DNA of 64,000 bases from Mycobacterium saskatchewanense (lineage in GTDB: Bacteria > Actinomycetota > Actinomycetes > Mycobacteriales > Mycobacteriaceae), in contig NZ_AP022573.1 of the NCBI RefSeq assembly GCF_010729105.1, positions 5,766,001 to 5,830,000 of the forward strand, given 5' to 3'. Made by a program: the position numbers and the translations under genes. Shown piece after piece: positions 45,466 to 54,491 of this stretch (its first letter is position 1; every line of letters starts with the position of its first letter). The notes under the pieces are model-generated. The model saw nothing but the letters and a program-made list of their open reading frames with translations, was not told where the DNA came from and did no database searches.

Positions 45466-46170
45466 CTAGCCCACCACCCAGATCGCCCGAGCGGCCGGGC
45501 TGCCCAGGTCGACCGTCGCCTCCGCGCCCCCGATCGATTGAATGGCCACCGACATCATCCCGGCGAACTCGCGGCGGGTCAGGACCCGCAGCTTGGAGTC
45601 AAGGTTGATGCCCACCTCGGCGAGGTAGCGCAGCATCTCGGGGTCGGCGTCGGAGATTCGCGCCACCGTCGCGCTGTCGCCGTCACCGCACGCCCACAGC
45701 TGGCGCGCCGGCGGTGTCGGCACCTGCCCGTCCGAGGCCGGGATCGGGTCACCGTGCGGATCACGCTGGGGGAACCCCAGCTTGGCGTCGATGCGGGCCA
45801 CCAGCCGGTCCGACACGGCATGCTCGAGCACCTCGGCCTCGTCGTGCACCTCGTCCCACGCATAGCCGAGCTCATTGACCAGAAAGGTCTCCAGCAGCCG
45901 GTGGCGGCGGACCATCTCCAGTGCGGCGCGCCGGCCCGCCTCGGTCAACGTCACCGCGCCGTACTTCTCGTGATCGACGAGGCCCTGCTCGGCGAGTTTG
46001 CGGATCGACTCCGAGGCCGTGCTGGCCGACACCCCGATCTTCTCGGCCAACATTTTGGTGCTGACTCGCTGCGGGGCCCCGTCCGGGGACCATTCCTGGG
46101 CATTCCAGATGACCTTGAGATAGTCCTGGCCGACCGCGGTGAGACCGCCAGGCTCGTCGTCAGCCCTCAC
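45466..46170 (-). CDS. sirR: DtxR/MntR-family metal regulator SirR
   Basis: A 234-residue metal-dependent repressor (Rv2788, the manganese regulator MntR/SirR). It has the helix-turn-helix STKMLAEKIGVSASTASESIRKL, the dimerisation and metal-binding region RRHRLLETFLVNELGYAWDEVHDEAEVLEHAVSD with the Glu/His ligands (shown in two parts: RRHRLLETFL and EVHDEAEVLEH), and a C-terminal SH3-like FeoA domain. The GTG at 46170 is chosen because the family starts close to TAVGQDYLKVIW. A dyad in front may be autoregulatory. Confidence 0.9.
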   Translation of the reverse strand: MRADDEPGGLTAVGQDYLKVIWNAQEWSPDGAPQRVSTKMLAEKIGVSASTASESIRKLAEQGLVDHEKYGAVTLTEAGRRAALEMVRRHRLLETFLVNELGYAWDEVHDEAEVLEHAVSDRLVARIDAKLGFPQRDPHGDPIPASDGQVPTPPARQLWACGDGDSATVARISDADPEMLRYLAEVGINLDSKLRVLTRREFAGMMSVAIQSIGGAEATVDLGSPAARAIWVVG

Positions 46171-46180
46171 AAGCAGAGAG

Positions 46181-46200
46181 TTTAGGCAATGCAACCTGAA
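46181..46200. promoter_or_regulatory. Candidate DtxR-type box in front of sirR
   Basis: TTTAGG and CCTGAA flank an 8-base centre and form an imperfect dyad 11 bases upstream of the sirR start. The TTAGG arm is typical of IdeR/MntR sites, but the spacing is not classical. Confidence 0.3.
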
Positions 46201-46321
46201 CCGGGGCACACTGAGTTCCGTGCGCGCGAGGCGGGCCCCGCTGCAGGCTCAGAGCAGGCCCAATGGGCGTAACGCAGATCGGGCACGCCATGGACGGGCT
46301 CGGCATCGTAGGCTTGCGGTC

Positions 46322-47296
46322 GTGCAGCGGTGGCGCGGCCAAGACGAGATTCCCACGGACTGGGGCCGGTGCGTGCTGACCATCGGAGTGTTCGATGGTG
46401 TGCATCGCGGCCACGCCGAACTGATCGCGCACGCGGTGAAGGCGGGTCGCGCCCGCAACGTGCCGAGCGTGCTGATGACGTTCGACCCGCACCCCATGGA
46501 AGTGGTCTATCCCGGCAGCCACCCCGCGCAGCTCACGACGCTGACCCGCCGCGCCGAGCTCGTCGAGGAGATGGGCATCGACGTGTTCCTGGTCATGCCG
46601 TTCACGAGCGACTTCATGAAGCTCACGCCGGACCGCTACGTCCACGAGCTGCTGGTGGAAAACCTGCACGTCGTCGAGGTCGTGGTGGGGGAGAACTTCA
46701 CCTTCGGCAAGAAGGCCGCCGGCAACGTCGAGACGCTACGGCGCGCCGGCGAGCGATTCGGCTTCGCGGTGGAGTCGATGTCCCTGCTCTCCGAGCACCA
46801 CAGCAACGAGACGGTGACGTTCTCGTCCACCTACATCAGGTCCTGCGTGGACGCCGGCGACGTGGTCGCGGCCACGGAGGCGCTCGGCCGCCCGCACCGC
46901 GTCGAGGGGGTGGTGGTCCGGGGTTACGGCCGGGGCGCCGAGCTGGGCTTTCCCACCGCGAACGTCGCCCCGCCGATGTACTCCGCCATTCCGGCCGACG
47001 GCGTGTACGCGGCATGGTTCACCGTCCTCGGGCACGGTCCCGTGACGGGGACTGTCATCCCGGGGGAGCGCTACCAGTCCGCGGTGTCCGTCGGCACCAA
47101 CCCGACCTTCTCCGGGCGGACCCGCACGGTTGAGGCCTTCGTCCTGGACAAGACGGCCGACCTGTACGGACAGCACGTCGCGCTCGACTTCGTCGCGCGC
47201 ATCCGGGGTCAGCACCGGTTCGACTCGGTCAAGGAACTCGTGACCGCGATGGAAAAGGACATCGGGCGCGCGCGGGCGCTGCTGTCCGCGGGCTGA
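46322..47296 (+). CDS. ribF: Bifunctional riboflavin kinase / FAD synthetase
   Basis: RibF makes FMN and FAD. The 324-residue protein begins MQRWRGQDEIPTDWGRCVLT as in Rv2786c. The adenylyltransferase domain has TIGVFDGVHRGHAELI and TFDPHPMEVV; the riboflavin kinase domain has GFPTANVAPP and GTNPTFSGRTRTVEAF. The GTG at 46322 is fixed by alignment; upstream frame has no homology. Confidence 0.96.
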   Translation: MQRWRGQDEIPTDWGRCVLTIGVFDGVHRGHAELIAHAVKAGRARNVPSVLMTFDPHPMEVVYPGSHPAQLTTLTRRAELVEEMGIDVFLVMPFTSDFMKLTPDRYVHELLVENLHVVEVVVGENFTFGKKAAGNVETLRRAGERFGFAVESMSLLSEHHSNETVTFSSTYIRSCVDAGDVVAATEALGRPHRVEGVVVRGYGRGAELGFPTANVAPPMYSAIPADGVYAAWFTVLGHGPVTGTVIPGERYQSAVSVGTNPTFSGRTRTVEAFVLDKTADLYGQHVALDFVARIRGQHRFDSVKELVTAMEKDIGRARALLSAG

Positions 47297-47360
47297 CCCG
47301 GCGCGATCCGCGTCTGTGCCCCGTCTAAGCCGCGTTTATGCCCGGTGGCCGACCCGCTGC

Positions 47361-47366
47361 TAGACT
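47361..47366 (+). promoter_or_regulatory. Candidate rpsO promoter -10
   Basis: TAGACT with about 85 bases of leader before the rpsO start. Only the -10 element is clear. Confidence 0.4.
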
Positions 47367-47450
47367 GCCCGACGACATCGGCGCGTGCTGTGGTTCGCGG
47401 TGGCCGCGCCCGGAATCACTGATCGCGGACCGATTGATGGAGATGTTTTC

Positions 47451-47720
47451 GTGGCGCTGACTGCCGAGCAGAAAAAGGAAATCCTGGGCACCTACGGCCT
47501 GCACGACACCGACACCGGGTCGCCCGAGGCGCAGGTGGCCCTGCTGACCAAGCGGATCGCCGACCTGACCGAGCACCTCAAGGTGCACAAGCACGACCAC
47601 CACTCGCGGCGGGGTCTCCTGCTGCTCGTGGGTCGCCGCCGGCGGCTGCTCAAGTACGTGTCGCAGGTCGACGTCGCGCGCTACCGCTCGCTCGTCGAGC
47701 GGCTGGGGCTGCGCCGCTGA
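47451..47720 (+). CDS. rpsO: 30S ribosomal protein S15
   Basis: An 89-residue ribosomal protein that binds 16S rRNA at the central junction. The conserved core is visible: [44 protein letters not shown] and [21 protein letters not shown]. The GTG start at 47451 gives [11 protein letters not shown]. Corresponds to Rv2785c. In many bacteria rpsO and pnp are adjacent, as here. Confidence 0.97.
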   Translation: MALTAEQKKEILGTYGLHDTDTGSPEAQVALLTKRIADLTEHLKVHKHDHHSRRGLLLLVGRRRRLLKYVSQVDVARYRSLVERLGLRR

Positions 47721-48083
47721 CCCGGGCAAAGCTGAGCGCCCCGCTGGCAGGCCAACTCCGCCCGTGTACAGTGGGAGCGTTCTGGGCCGTTTCGGTCCGA
47801 GCAAACGGTGCGGTTCGCGCAGACCCGTGCGTGCCGTTCCAGCGTGTCACTATGCAGGTCCGAGGGAGCAGCCAGTCTGCATCGGGCGGTCCTCGGTAGT
47901 GGCTGCCGGGCTGCCCGGATCTGGGGCAGGTCGGCCGCTTCGATCGATGGCCGTAGCCGTACGCAGGCTCGCTGTCCGCGAAGCTCTCAGGCCCGTCGGG
48001 CCCGGTGAGTCGGTGTGAAGCCCTCTGGTTGCGCGTGACGACGCGAAAAAGCTAAATACCAGAGAGGCTGTACGGACAACGTC
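47721..48083 (+). other. Long rpsO-gpsI spacer / leader
   Basis: 363 bases without a supported gene; M. tuberculosis has lppU (Rv2784c) at this place and I see no remnant. GTACAGT at 47764 could be a promoter -10, giving a leader of about 300 bases before gpsI. The last 60 bases are AT-richer (GCGAAAAAGCTAAATACC). A structured leader with autoregulation by PNPase is possible, by analogy with E. coli pnp. Confidence 0.4.
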
Positions 48084-50357
48084 ATGTCTGTAGCTGAAAT
48101 TGATGAAGGCGTGTTCGAATCGACCGCCACTATCGACAACGGGAGCTTTGGCACCCGCACCATCCGATTCGAGACCGGCCGGTTGGCCCAGCAGGCCGCC
48201 GGTGCCGTCGTCGCCTACCTCGACGACGAGAACATGCTGTTGTCGGCGACCACCGCCAGCAAGAGCCCCAAGGAGCACTTCGACTTCTTCCCGCTGACCA
48301 TCGACGTCGAGGAGCGGATGTATGCCGCGGGCCGCATCCCCGGTTCGTTCTTTCGCCGTGAGGGCCGGCCGTCCACCGACGCCATCCTGACCTGCCGGCT
48401 CATCGACCGCCCGCTGCGGCCGTCGTTCGTCAGTGGGCTGCGCAACGAGATTCAGGTCGTCGTGACGATCCTGAGCCTGAACCCCAACGACCTCTACGAC
48501 GTGCTGGCCATCAACGCCGCGTCGGCGTCCACCCAGATCTCCGGGCTGCCGTTCTCCGGCCCCGTCGGGGGTGTGCGCGTCGCGCTGATCGACGGCACCT
48601 GGGTCGCCTTCCCCACGGTCGAGCAGCTCGAGCGGGCCGTGTTCGACATGGTGGTGGCGGGCCGCATCGTCGGCGAGCATGACGGCACGGCGGACGTCGC
48701 CATCATGATGGTCGAGGCCGAAGCCACCGAGAATGTCATCGAGCTCGTCGAGGGGGGCGCGCAGGCGCCGACGGAAAGCGTTGTGGCCGAAGGCCTGGAG
48801 GCGGCGAAGCCGTTCATCGCGACCCTGTGCAAGGCTCAGCAGGAGCTGGCCGACAAGGCCGCCAAGCCCACCGGCGACTACCCGGTGTTCCCCGACTACG
48901 GCGACGACGTGTACTACTCGGTCGCCTCGGTGGCGACAGACGAACTGGCCCAGGCGTTGACGATTCCGGGCAAGGCCGAGCGCAACGGCCGCACCGAGGA
49001 GATCCGGGCCGAAGTCCTGGCGCGGCTTGCCGAGACCTACTCCGGCCGGGAGAAAGAGGTCAGCGCCGCCTTCCGCTCGCTGACCAAGAAGCTGGTCCGC
49101 CAGCGCATCCTGACCGACCACTTCCGCATCGACGGCCGCGGCATCACCGACATCCGCGCGCTGTCGGCCGAGGTGGCCGTCGTCCCGCGGGCGCACGGCA
49201 GCGCGCTGTTCGAGCGGGGCGAGACCCAGATCCTGGGTGTCACCACGCTGGACATGGTCAAGATGGCCCAGCAGATCGACTCGTTGGGACCGGAGACGTC
49301 CAAGCGGTACATGCACCACTACAACTTCCCGCCGTTCTCCACCGGAGAGACCGGCCGGGTCGGCTCGCCCAAGCGGCGCGAGATCGGGCACGGCGCGCTG
49401 GCCGAGCGTGCGCTGATCCCGGTGCTGCCCGGCGTCGAGGAATTCCCGTACGCCATCCGCCAGGTGTCCGAGGCGCTGGGCTCCAACGGCTCGACGTCGA
49501 TGGGTTCCGTGTGCGCCTCCACGCTGGCCCTGCTCAATGCCGGGGTGCCGCTCAAGGCGCCGGTCGCCGGCATCGCGATGGGGTTGGTCTCCGACGACGT
49601 CGAGATCGACGGCAAGACCGAGCGGCGTTTCGTGACCCTGACCGACATCCTCGGTGCCGAGGACGCGTTCGGCGACATGGACTTCAAGTGCGCGGGCACC
49701 AAGGACTTCGTGACCGCCCTGCAGCTGGACACCAAGCTCGACGGGATTCCGTCGCAGGTGCTCGCGGGCGCGCTGTCCCAGGCCAAGGATGCGCGCCTGA
49801 CGATCCTCGAGGTAATGGCCGAGGCCATCGACGCGCCCGACGAAATGAGTCCGTACGCTCCGCGGGTGACCACGATCAAGGTCCCGATCGACAAGATCGG
49901 CGAGGTCATCGGCCCCAAGGGCAAGGTCATCAACGCCATCACCGAGGAGACCGGCGCGCAGATCTCGATCGAGGACGACGGCACCGTGTTCGTCGGCGCC
50001 ACCGACGGGCCCTCGGCGCAGGCCGCGATCGACAAGATCAACGCGATCGCCAACCCGCAGCTGCCGACCGTCGGCGAGCGGTTCCTCGGAACCGTGGTCA
50101 AGACAACGGATTTCGGCGCGTTCGTGTCGCTGCTGCCGGGTCGCGACGGCTTGGTGCACATCTCCAAGCTCGGCCGAGGCAAGCGGATCGCGAAGGTCGA
50201 GGACGTCGTCAACGTCGGCGACAAGCTGCGGGTCGAGATCGCCGACATCGACAAGCGGGGCAAGATCTCCCTGGTCCTCGTGGACGAAGACGCCACCTCG
50301 GACAGCACCGCCCCCGCGCCCCCAGCGCCGGCCGATGCCGCGACAGCCAGCAGCTGA
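48084..50357 (+). CDS. gpsI: Polyribonucleotide nucleotidyltransferase (PNPase)
   Basis: PNPase degrades RNA by phosphorolysis in the cytoplasm. The 757-residue protein (Rv2783c, 752) has two RNase PH-like domains: the first includes [27 protein letters not shown] (seen as [12 protein letters not shown] and [10 protein letters not shown]), the second has [21 protein letters not shown] (as [15 protein letters not shown]). The KH domain has [15 protein letters not shown] and the S1 domain has [22 protein letters not shown] helical linker lies between the PH domains. It overlaps pepR by 23 bases. Confidence 0.96.
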   Translation: MSVAEIDEGVFESTATIDNGSFGTRTIRFETGRLAQQAAGAVVAYLDDENMLLSATTASKSPKEHFDFFPLTIDVEERMYAAGRIPGSFFRREGRPSTDAILTCRLIDRPLRPSFVSGLRNEIQVVVTILSLNPNDLYDVLAINAASASTQISGLPFSGPVGGVRVALIDGTWVAFPTVEQLERAVFDMVVAGRIVGEHDGTADVAIMMVEAEATENVIELVEGGAQAPTESVVAEGLEAAKPFIATLCKAQQELADKAAKPTGDYPVFPDYGDDVYYSVASVATDELAQALTIPGKAERNGRTEEIRAEVLARLAETYSGREKEVSAAFRSLTKKLVRQRILTDHFRIDGRGITDIRALSAEVAVVPRAHGSALFERGETQILGVTTLDMVKMAQQIDSLGPETSKRYMHHYNFPPFSTGETGRVGSPKRREIGHGALAERALIPVLPGVEEFPYAIRQVSEALGSNGSTSMGSVCASTLALLNAGVPLKAPVAGIAMGLVSDDVEIDGKTERRFVTLTDILGAEDAFGDMDFKCAGTKDFVTALQLDTKLDGIPSQVLAGALSQAKDARLTILEVMAEAIDAPDEMSPYAPRVTTIKVPIDKIGEVIGPKGKVINAITEETGAQISIEDDGTVFVGATDGPSAQAAIDKINAIANPQLPTVGERFLGTVVKTTDFGAFVSLLPGRDGLVHISKLGRGKRIAKVEDVVNVGDKLRVEIADIDKRGKISLVLVDEDATSDSTAPAPPAPADAATASS

Positions 50358-51717
50358 CGACACCGGAGGGCGTCCGGGTTCGGCGGGCGCCCTGCGGCGG
50401 GGTAAACGCGCCCTTGAGGCCACACCGGAACACCGTGCCGCGCTGCGGCGCACCACCCTGCCTGGCGGCCTGCGCGTCGTGACCGAACACCTGCCCGCCG
50501 TGCGCTCGGCCTCGGTCGGCGTCTGGGTGGGGGTCGGGTCGCGCGACGAGGGCGCGACCGTGGCCGGAGCGGCGCATTTCCTCGAGCACCTGCTGTTCAA
50601 ATCCACCCCGACCCGCACGGCCGTGGACATCGCGCAGGCGATGGACGCCGTCGGCGGGGAGCTCAACGCGTTCACCGCCAAGGAACACACCTGCTACTAC
50701 GCGCACGTGCTCGACAGCGACCTCGCGCTCGCCGTCGACCTCGTCGCCGACGTGGTGCTCAACGGCCGCTGCGCGGCCGAGGATGTCGAGGTCGAACGCG
50801 ACGTCGTCCTCGAAGAGATCGCCATGCGCGACGACGACCCCGAGGACGCGCTGGGCGACATGTTCCTGGGCGCACTGTTCGGTGACCACCCGGTGGGCCG
50901 CCCGGTGATCGGCACCGCGGAATCGGTGTCGGCGATGACGCGGGCCCAGTTGCACTCGTTCCACGTGCGGCGCTACACGCCGGAGCGGATGGTCGTCGCG
51001 GTCGCCGGCAACGTCGACCACGACGAGGTGGTCAAGCTGGTGCGCGCGCATTTCGGGCCGCACCTGGTTCGGGGGCGGCAGGCGGTCAGTCCGCGCAAGG
51101 GCGCCGGACGGGTCCCGGGCCGCCCCGGACTGGCGCTGGCCAATCGTGACTCCGAACAGGCCCACGTCTCGCTGGGCATTCGCACCCCCGGGCGCACCTG
51201 GAAGCATCGCTGGGCCCTGTCGGTGCTACACACCGCGCTGGGCGGCGGGCTGAGTTCGCGGCTGTTCCAGGAGGTGCGCGAGTCCCGGGGCTTGGCCTAC
51301 TCGATCTACTCCGCAACCGACGTTTTCGCCGACAGTGGCGCGCTGTCGGTGTACGCGGCATGCCTGCCGGAGCGATTCGCCGACGTCATGCGGGTCGCCA
51401 GTGACGTCCTCGAATCGGTGGGCCGCGACGGCATCACCGAGGCGGAATGCCGGATCGCCAAGGGGTCGTTGCGCGGCGGGCTCGTCCTCGGGCTGGAGGA
51501 TTCCAGTTCCCGCATGAGCCGGCTGGGCCGCAACGAGCTCAACTACGGCGCGCAGCGCACCATCGAAGAGACTCTGCGGCGGATCGACGAGGTGACCGTC
51601 GACGAGGTGAACGCGGTGGCGCGCCGGCTGCTGGGCCAGCGCTACGGTGCTGCCGTGGTGGGCCCGTATACCACGAAACGATCACTGCCCCAACAACTTA
51701 GGGCGATGGTAAATTAG
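50335..51717 (+). CDS. pepR: Zinc protease PepR, M16 family
   Basis: A 460-residue M16 metallopeptidase (Rv2782c). The inverted zinc motif HFLEHLLF (HxxEH) is at about residue 80 and the third Glu ligand follows in the ERDVVLEEI region. The C-terminal inactive half has [25 protein letters not shown], typical of the family (as [19 protein letters not shown]). The N-terminal 35 residues are poorly conserved, so a later start is possible, but overlap with gpsI is normal in mycobacteria. Confidence 0.93.
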   Translation: MPRQPAADDTGGRPGSAGALRRGKRALEATPEHRAALRRTTLPGGLRVVTEHLPAVRSASVGVWVGVGSRDEGATVAGAAHFLEHLLFKSTPTRTAVDIAQAMDAVGGELNAFTAKEHTCYYAHVLDSDLALAVDLVADVVLNGRCAAEDVEVERDVVLEEIAMRDDDPEDALGDMFLGALFGDHPVGRPVIGTAESVSAMTRAQLHSFHVRRYTPERMVVAVAGNVDHDEVVKLVRAHFGPHLVRGRQAVSPRKGAGRVPGRPGLALANRDSEQAHVSLGIRTPGRTWKHRWALSVLHTALGGGLSSRLFQEVRESRGLAYSIYSATDVFADSGALSVYAACLPERFADVMRVASDVLESVGRDGITEAECRIAKGSLRGGLVLGLEDSSSRMSRLGRNELNYGAQRTIEETLRRIDEVTVDEVNAVARRLLGQRYGAAVVGPYTTKRSLPQQLRAMVN

Positions 51718-51721
51718 CCCG

Positions 51722-52744
51722 ATGGTACTCGGCTTCTGGGACATCATGGTCCCCATCGTCGGCGCTCCGATGGCCGGCGGGGCGGGCACCCCGGCGCTGG
51801 CCGCGGCGGTGTCCAACGCGGGCGGGCTGGGCTTCATCCCCGCCGGGTACGTCAGCGCCGAGCAGTTCGCCGAAGACGTCACGGCCGCGCGGGCCCTGAC
51901 CACCGGCCCGCTGGGCGTGAACCTGCTGGTGCCCCAGCCCAGCGTGGCGGACTGGGCGGCGCTGGACTACTACGCCGAAGAGCTCGAGGGGGTCGCCGAG
52001 CACTACCAGGTCGAGGTGGGCCGGCCCGAGTTCGGGGACGACGACGACTGGGAACGAAAGCTCGAGGTGGTGGCCGACATGCGCCCGGAGCTGGTGTCGT
52101 TCACCTTCGGCGTGCCGTCGCCCGATGTCATCGCGCGGCTCGGCGCGCTGGGCCTGCTGGTGATGGTGACGGTGACGTCGGCCTACGAGGCGGGGGTGGC
52201 CATCGCCGCCGGCGCGGACAGCCTGGTGGTGCAGGGACCCAACGCCGGCGGCCACCGCGGCACGTTCGCGCCGGACATGGAGCCCGGAACCGAGTCGTTG
52301 CACGACCTGATCGACCGCATCCATCGCGCCCATCGCGACGTCCCGCTCATCGCGGCCGGCGGGCTGGGCACCGCCGAGGACGTCGCCGGTGTGCTGCGCC
52401 GGGGCGCGGTCGCGGCACAGGTCGGTACCGCGCTGTTGCTCAGCGACGAGGCCAACACCCATCGCGCCCAGCGCACCGCGATGAAGAATCCCCTGCACGG
52501 CAAGACCATCGTCTCGCGCGCGTTCTCGGGTCGCTACGCCCGTGGTCTGGAGAACACCTTCACCCGTCTGCTCAACGACGTTGCGCCGCTGGGTTATCCG
52601 GAGGTGCACCAGATGACGCTGCCGATACGGGAGGCGGCGGCCCAGTGGGAGGACCCGAACGGGATGGCCCTGTGGGCGGGGACGTCGTTCCAGAAGGCCG
52701 AGTCCGGCCCGGCCGGCGACATCGTCGCCAACCTCGGCGGCTGA
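51722..52744 (+). CDS. Nitronate monooxygenase-like flavoenzyme
   Basis: A 340-residue TIM-barrel FMN enzyme of the 2-nitropropane dioxygenase/nitronate monooxygenase family (Rv2781c). Signatures: GAPMAGGAGTPALAAAVSNAG near the N-terminus, VVQGPNAGGHRGTF with the catalytic His, and LIAAGGLGTAEDV and AAQVGTALLLSDEA for FMN phosphate binding. It begins 4 bases after the pepR stop. It detoxifies alkyl nitronates in related enzymes; the native substrate here is not shown. Confidence 0.88.
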   Translation: MVLGFWDIMVPIVGAPMAGGAGTPALAAAVSNAGGLGFIPAGYVSAEQFAEDVTAARALTTGPLGVNLLVPQPSVADWAALDYYAEELEGVAEHYQVEVGRPEFGDDDDWERKLEVVADMRPELVSFTFGVPSPDVIARLGALGLLVMVTVTSAYEAGVAIAAGADSLVVQGPNAGGHRGTFAPDMEPGTESLHDLIDRIHRAHRDVPLIAAGGLGTAEDVAGVLRRGAVAAQVGTALLLSDEANTHRAQRTAMKNPLHGKTIVSRAFSGRYARGLENTFTRLLNDVAPLGYPEVHQMTLPIREAAAQWEDPNGMALWAGTSFQKAESGPAGDIVANLGG

Positions 52745-52757
52745 CCGTCACCGACCG

Positions 52758-53873
52758 TCAGGCCAGCACGCTCGCCCGGTCCGTGAAGGGCAGGTCCAGG
52801 TCGGCGGCCACACGTTCGCAGAGCAACGCCCCCGCGTGAGTCGAAAGCCCCTTGGCGAGAGCCGGATCCGTCTGGCACGCCGCCCGCCATCCGTGGTCGG
52901 CGATCCTGAGGACGTACGGCATGGTGGCGTTGGTCAGCGCCACCGTGGACGTCTTGGGCACCGCGCTGGGCATGTTGGCCACGCAGTAGAACAGCGTGTC
53001 GTGCACCGCGAACGTCGGCTGGTCGTGGGTGGTAGGGCGGGAGTCCTCGAAGCAGCCGCCCTGGTCGATCGAGATGTCGACCAGCACCGCGCCCGTCTTC
53101 ATTTGCGCGACAAGCGAGTTGGGGACCAGCGTGGGCGCCTTGCCGCCGGGCACCAGCACGGCCCCGATCACCAGGTCGGCGCGGGTGACCGCACCCGACA
53201 ACTCGTACGCCGATGAATAACGCGTGCCGATGCGTCCCCCGAACTCGGCGTCGAGCACCCGGAGCCTGGCGATGTTGAGGTCGAACACCATGACGGTCGC
53301 CCCCATGCCGGAGGCGACGCGGGCCGCGTTGTAGCCGGCCGTGCCGGCGCCGATGACCACGACGTCGGCGCCCTTGACGCCCGGCACCCCGCCCATCAGC
53401 ACACCGCGGCCGCCCTCGGTCCTCATCAGGTGGTAGGCCCCGACCTGGGCGGCGAGCCGACCGGCGACCTCACTCATCGGCGCCAGCAGCGGCAGGCTGC
53501 CGTCGGCGCCCTCGACGGTCTCGTAGGCGATCGACGTTGTCCCCGAGGCCAATAGCGCATCGGTGCACGCGCGGGACGCGGCCAGGTGCAGATAGGTGAA
53601 CAGGACCTGCCCGCTGCGCAGTAGGCCGTACTCGGGCGGTGTCGGTTCCTTGACCTTGAGCAGCAGGTCGGCGTCGGCCCACACCTGTTCGGCGGTGGCC
53701 GCCAGTTCGGCGCCCGCCGCCTTGAATTCCTCGTCGGGGATGGCCGACCCCTCGCCGGCGCCCGCCTGCACGAGCACCTCGTGTCCGCGGTGGATCAGTT
53801 CGGCGACACCGGCCGGGGTGATGGCCACCCGGAACTCGTTGTTCTTCGTCTCGGTCGGAACGCCGACGCGCAT
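52758..53873 (-). CDS. ald: L-alanine dehydrogenase
   Basis: Ald interconverts L-alanine and pyruvate plus ammonia with NAD. The 371-residue protein equals Rv2780. MRVGVPTETKNNEFRVAITP holds the substrate Arg; LLKVKEPTP holds the catalytic Lys (about 74) and LFTYLHLAAS the His (about 95); the NAD loop is VVIGAGTAGYNAARVA. The ATG at 53873 is preferred to an upstream TTG-like frame because it matches the conserved start. The Lrp-type regulator AldR, adjacent in M. tuberculosis, is absent here. Confidence 0.95.
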   Translation of the reverse strand: MRVGVPTETKNNEFRVAITPAGVAELIHRGHEVLVQAGAGEGSAIPDEEFKAAGAELAATAEQVWADADLLLKVKEPTPPEYGLLRSGQVLFTYLHLAASRACTDALLASGTTSIAYETVEGADGSLPLLAPMSEVAGRLAAQVGAYHLMRTEGGRGVLMGGVPGVKGADVVVIGAGTAGYNAARVASGMGATVMVFDLNIARLRVLDAEFGGRIGTRYSSAYELSGAVTRADLVIGAVLVPGGKAPTLVPNSLVAQMKTGAVLVDISIDQGGCFEDSRPTTHDQPTFAVHDTLFYCVANMPSAVPKTSTVALTNATMPYVLRIADHGWRAACQTDPALAKGLSTHAGALLCERVAADLDLPFTDRASVLA

Positions 53874-53973
53874 AGTCGCCCCTTGGCAGTTGAGGTATCC
53901 GCTCAAGTGTGAAGAAACCTCGGATGGGCCGCAATCGAACGAGCGGGCCGACCTTCCGCTGGCGTTTGCTGGC

Positions 53974-53979
53974 TATGAT
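53974..53979 (+). promoter_or_regulatory. Strong -10 box of SRPBCC gene
   Basis: TATGAT, 6 bases before the start codon at 53986, predicts a leaderless transcript. Confidence 0.5.
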
Positions 53980-53985
53980 CGGCGG

Positions 53986-54447
53986 ATGTCCGATCCCTGC
54001 GTGGCGGCCACCGTCCACATCGACGCCCGTCCCGACGTGGTGTACGAGCTCGTCACCGACCTCCCGACGCTGGCCTCGCTGGCCGAGGAGGCGGTGTCGA
54101 TGGAGTGGCGCAAGGGCGATGCGGCGTGCCCGGGCGCGGTCTTCACCGGTCACAACAAGAACGGCGCATTGAGCTGGAACACCCGGTGCACCGTGACCGT
54201 CGCCGAACCGGGCCGGCGTTTCGGGTTCGACGTGCACTACACCGTCATCCCGGTCGCGCGCTGGCAATACGACATCGAAGACGCCGATGGCGGCTGTCGG
54301 GTCACCGAAAGTACCTGGGACCGACGGCCGGGCTGGTTCCGGAAGTTAGCCGGCAGGTCCACAGGCGTTTCGGATCGGGCCGCCGCCAACGCCGAACACA
54401 TCCGGCTCACCCTGCAGCGGCTGAAGCAGCGCGCCGAGGCCCGGTAG
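53986..54447 (+). CDS. SRPBCC (polyketide cyclase/dehydrase-like) protein
   Basis: A 153-residue START-like fold protein: VAATVHIDARPDVVYELVTDL forms the first strand and helix, WNTRCTVTVAEPGRRFGFDV the central sheet, and AEHIRLTLQRLKQRAEA the long C-terminal helix. Such proteins bind hydrophobic ligands or act as small cyclases. It diverges from ald and is followed by the ephD-like gene on the same strand. Function unknown. Confidence 0.85.
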   Translation: MSDPCVAATVHIDARPDVVYELVTDLPTLASLAEEAVSMEWRKGDAACPGAVFTGHNKNGALSWNTRCTVTVAEPGRRFGFDVHYTVIPVARWQYDIEDADGGCRVTESTWDRRPGWFRKLAGRSTGVSDRAAANAEHIRLTLQRLKQRAEAR

Positions 54448-54458
54448 CCGGCCGGTCC

Positions 54459-54464
54459 TATACT
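54459..54464 (+). promoter_or_regulatory. Candidate -10 of ephD-like gene
   Basis: TATACT, 27 bases before the start and upstream of a GGGGAGGGG ribosome binding site. Confidence 0.4.
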
Positions 54465-54491
54465 TGCAGCACTCAATGGGGAGGGGCCACG

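Noticed and set aside
47764..48018. 84-codon frame between rpsO and gpsI
   Set aside because: No ribosome binding site, Arg/Gly/Pro composition typical of chance frames, and it does not resemble LppU.
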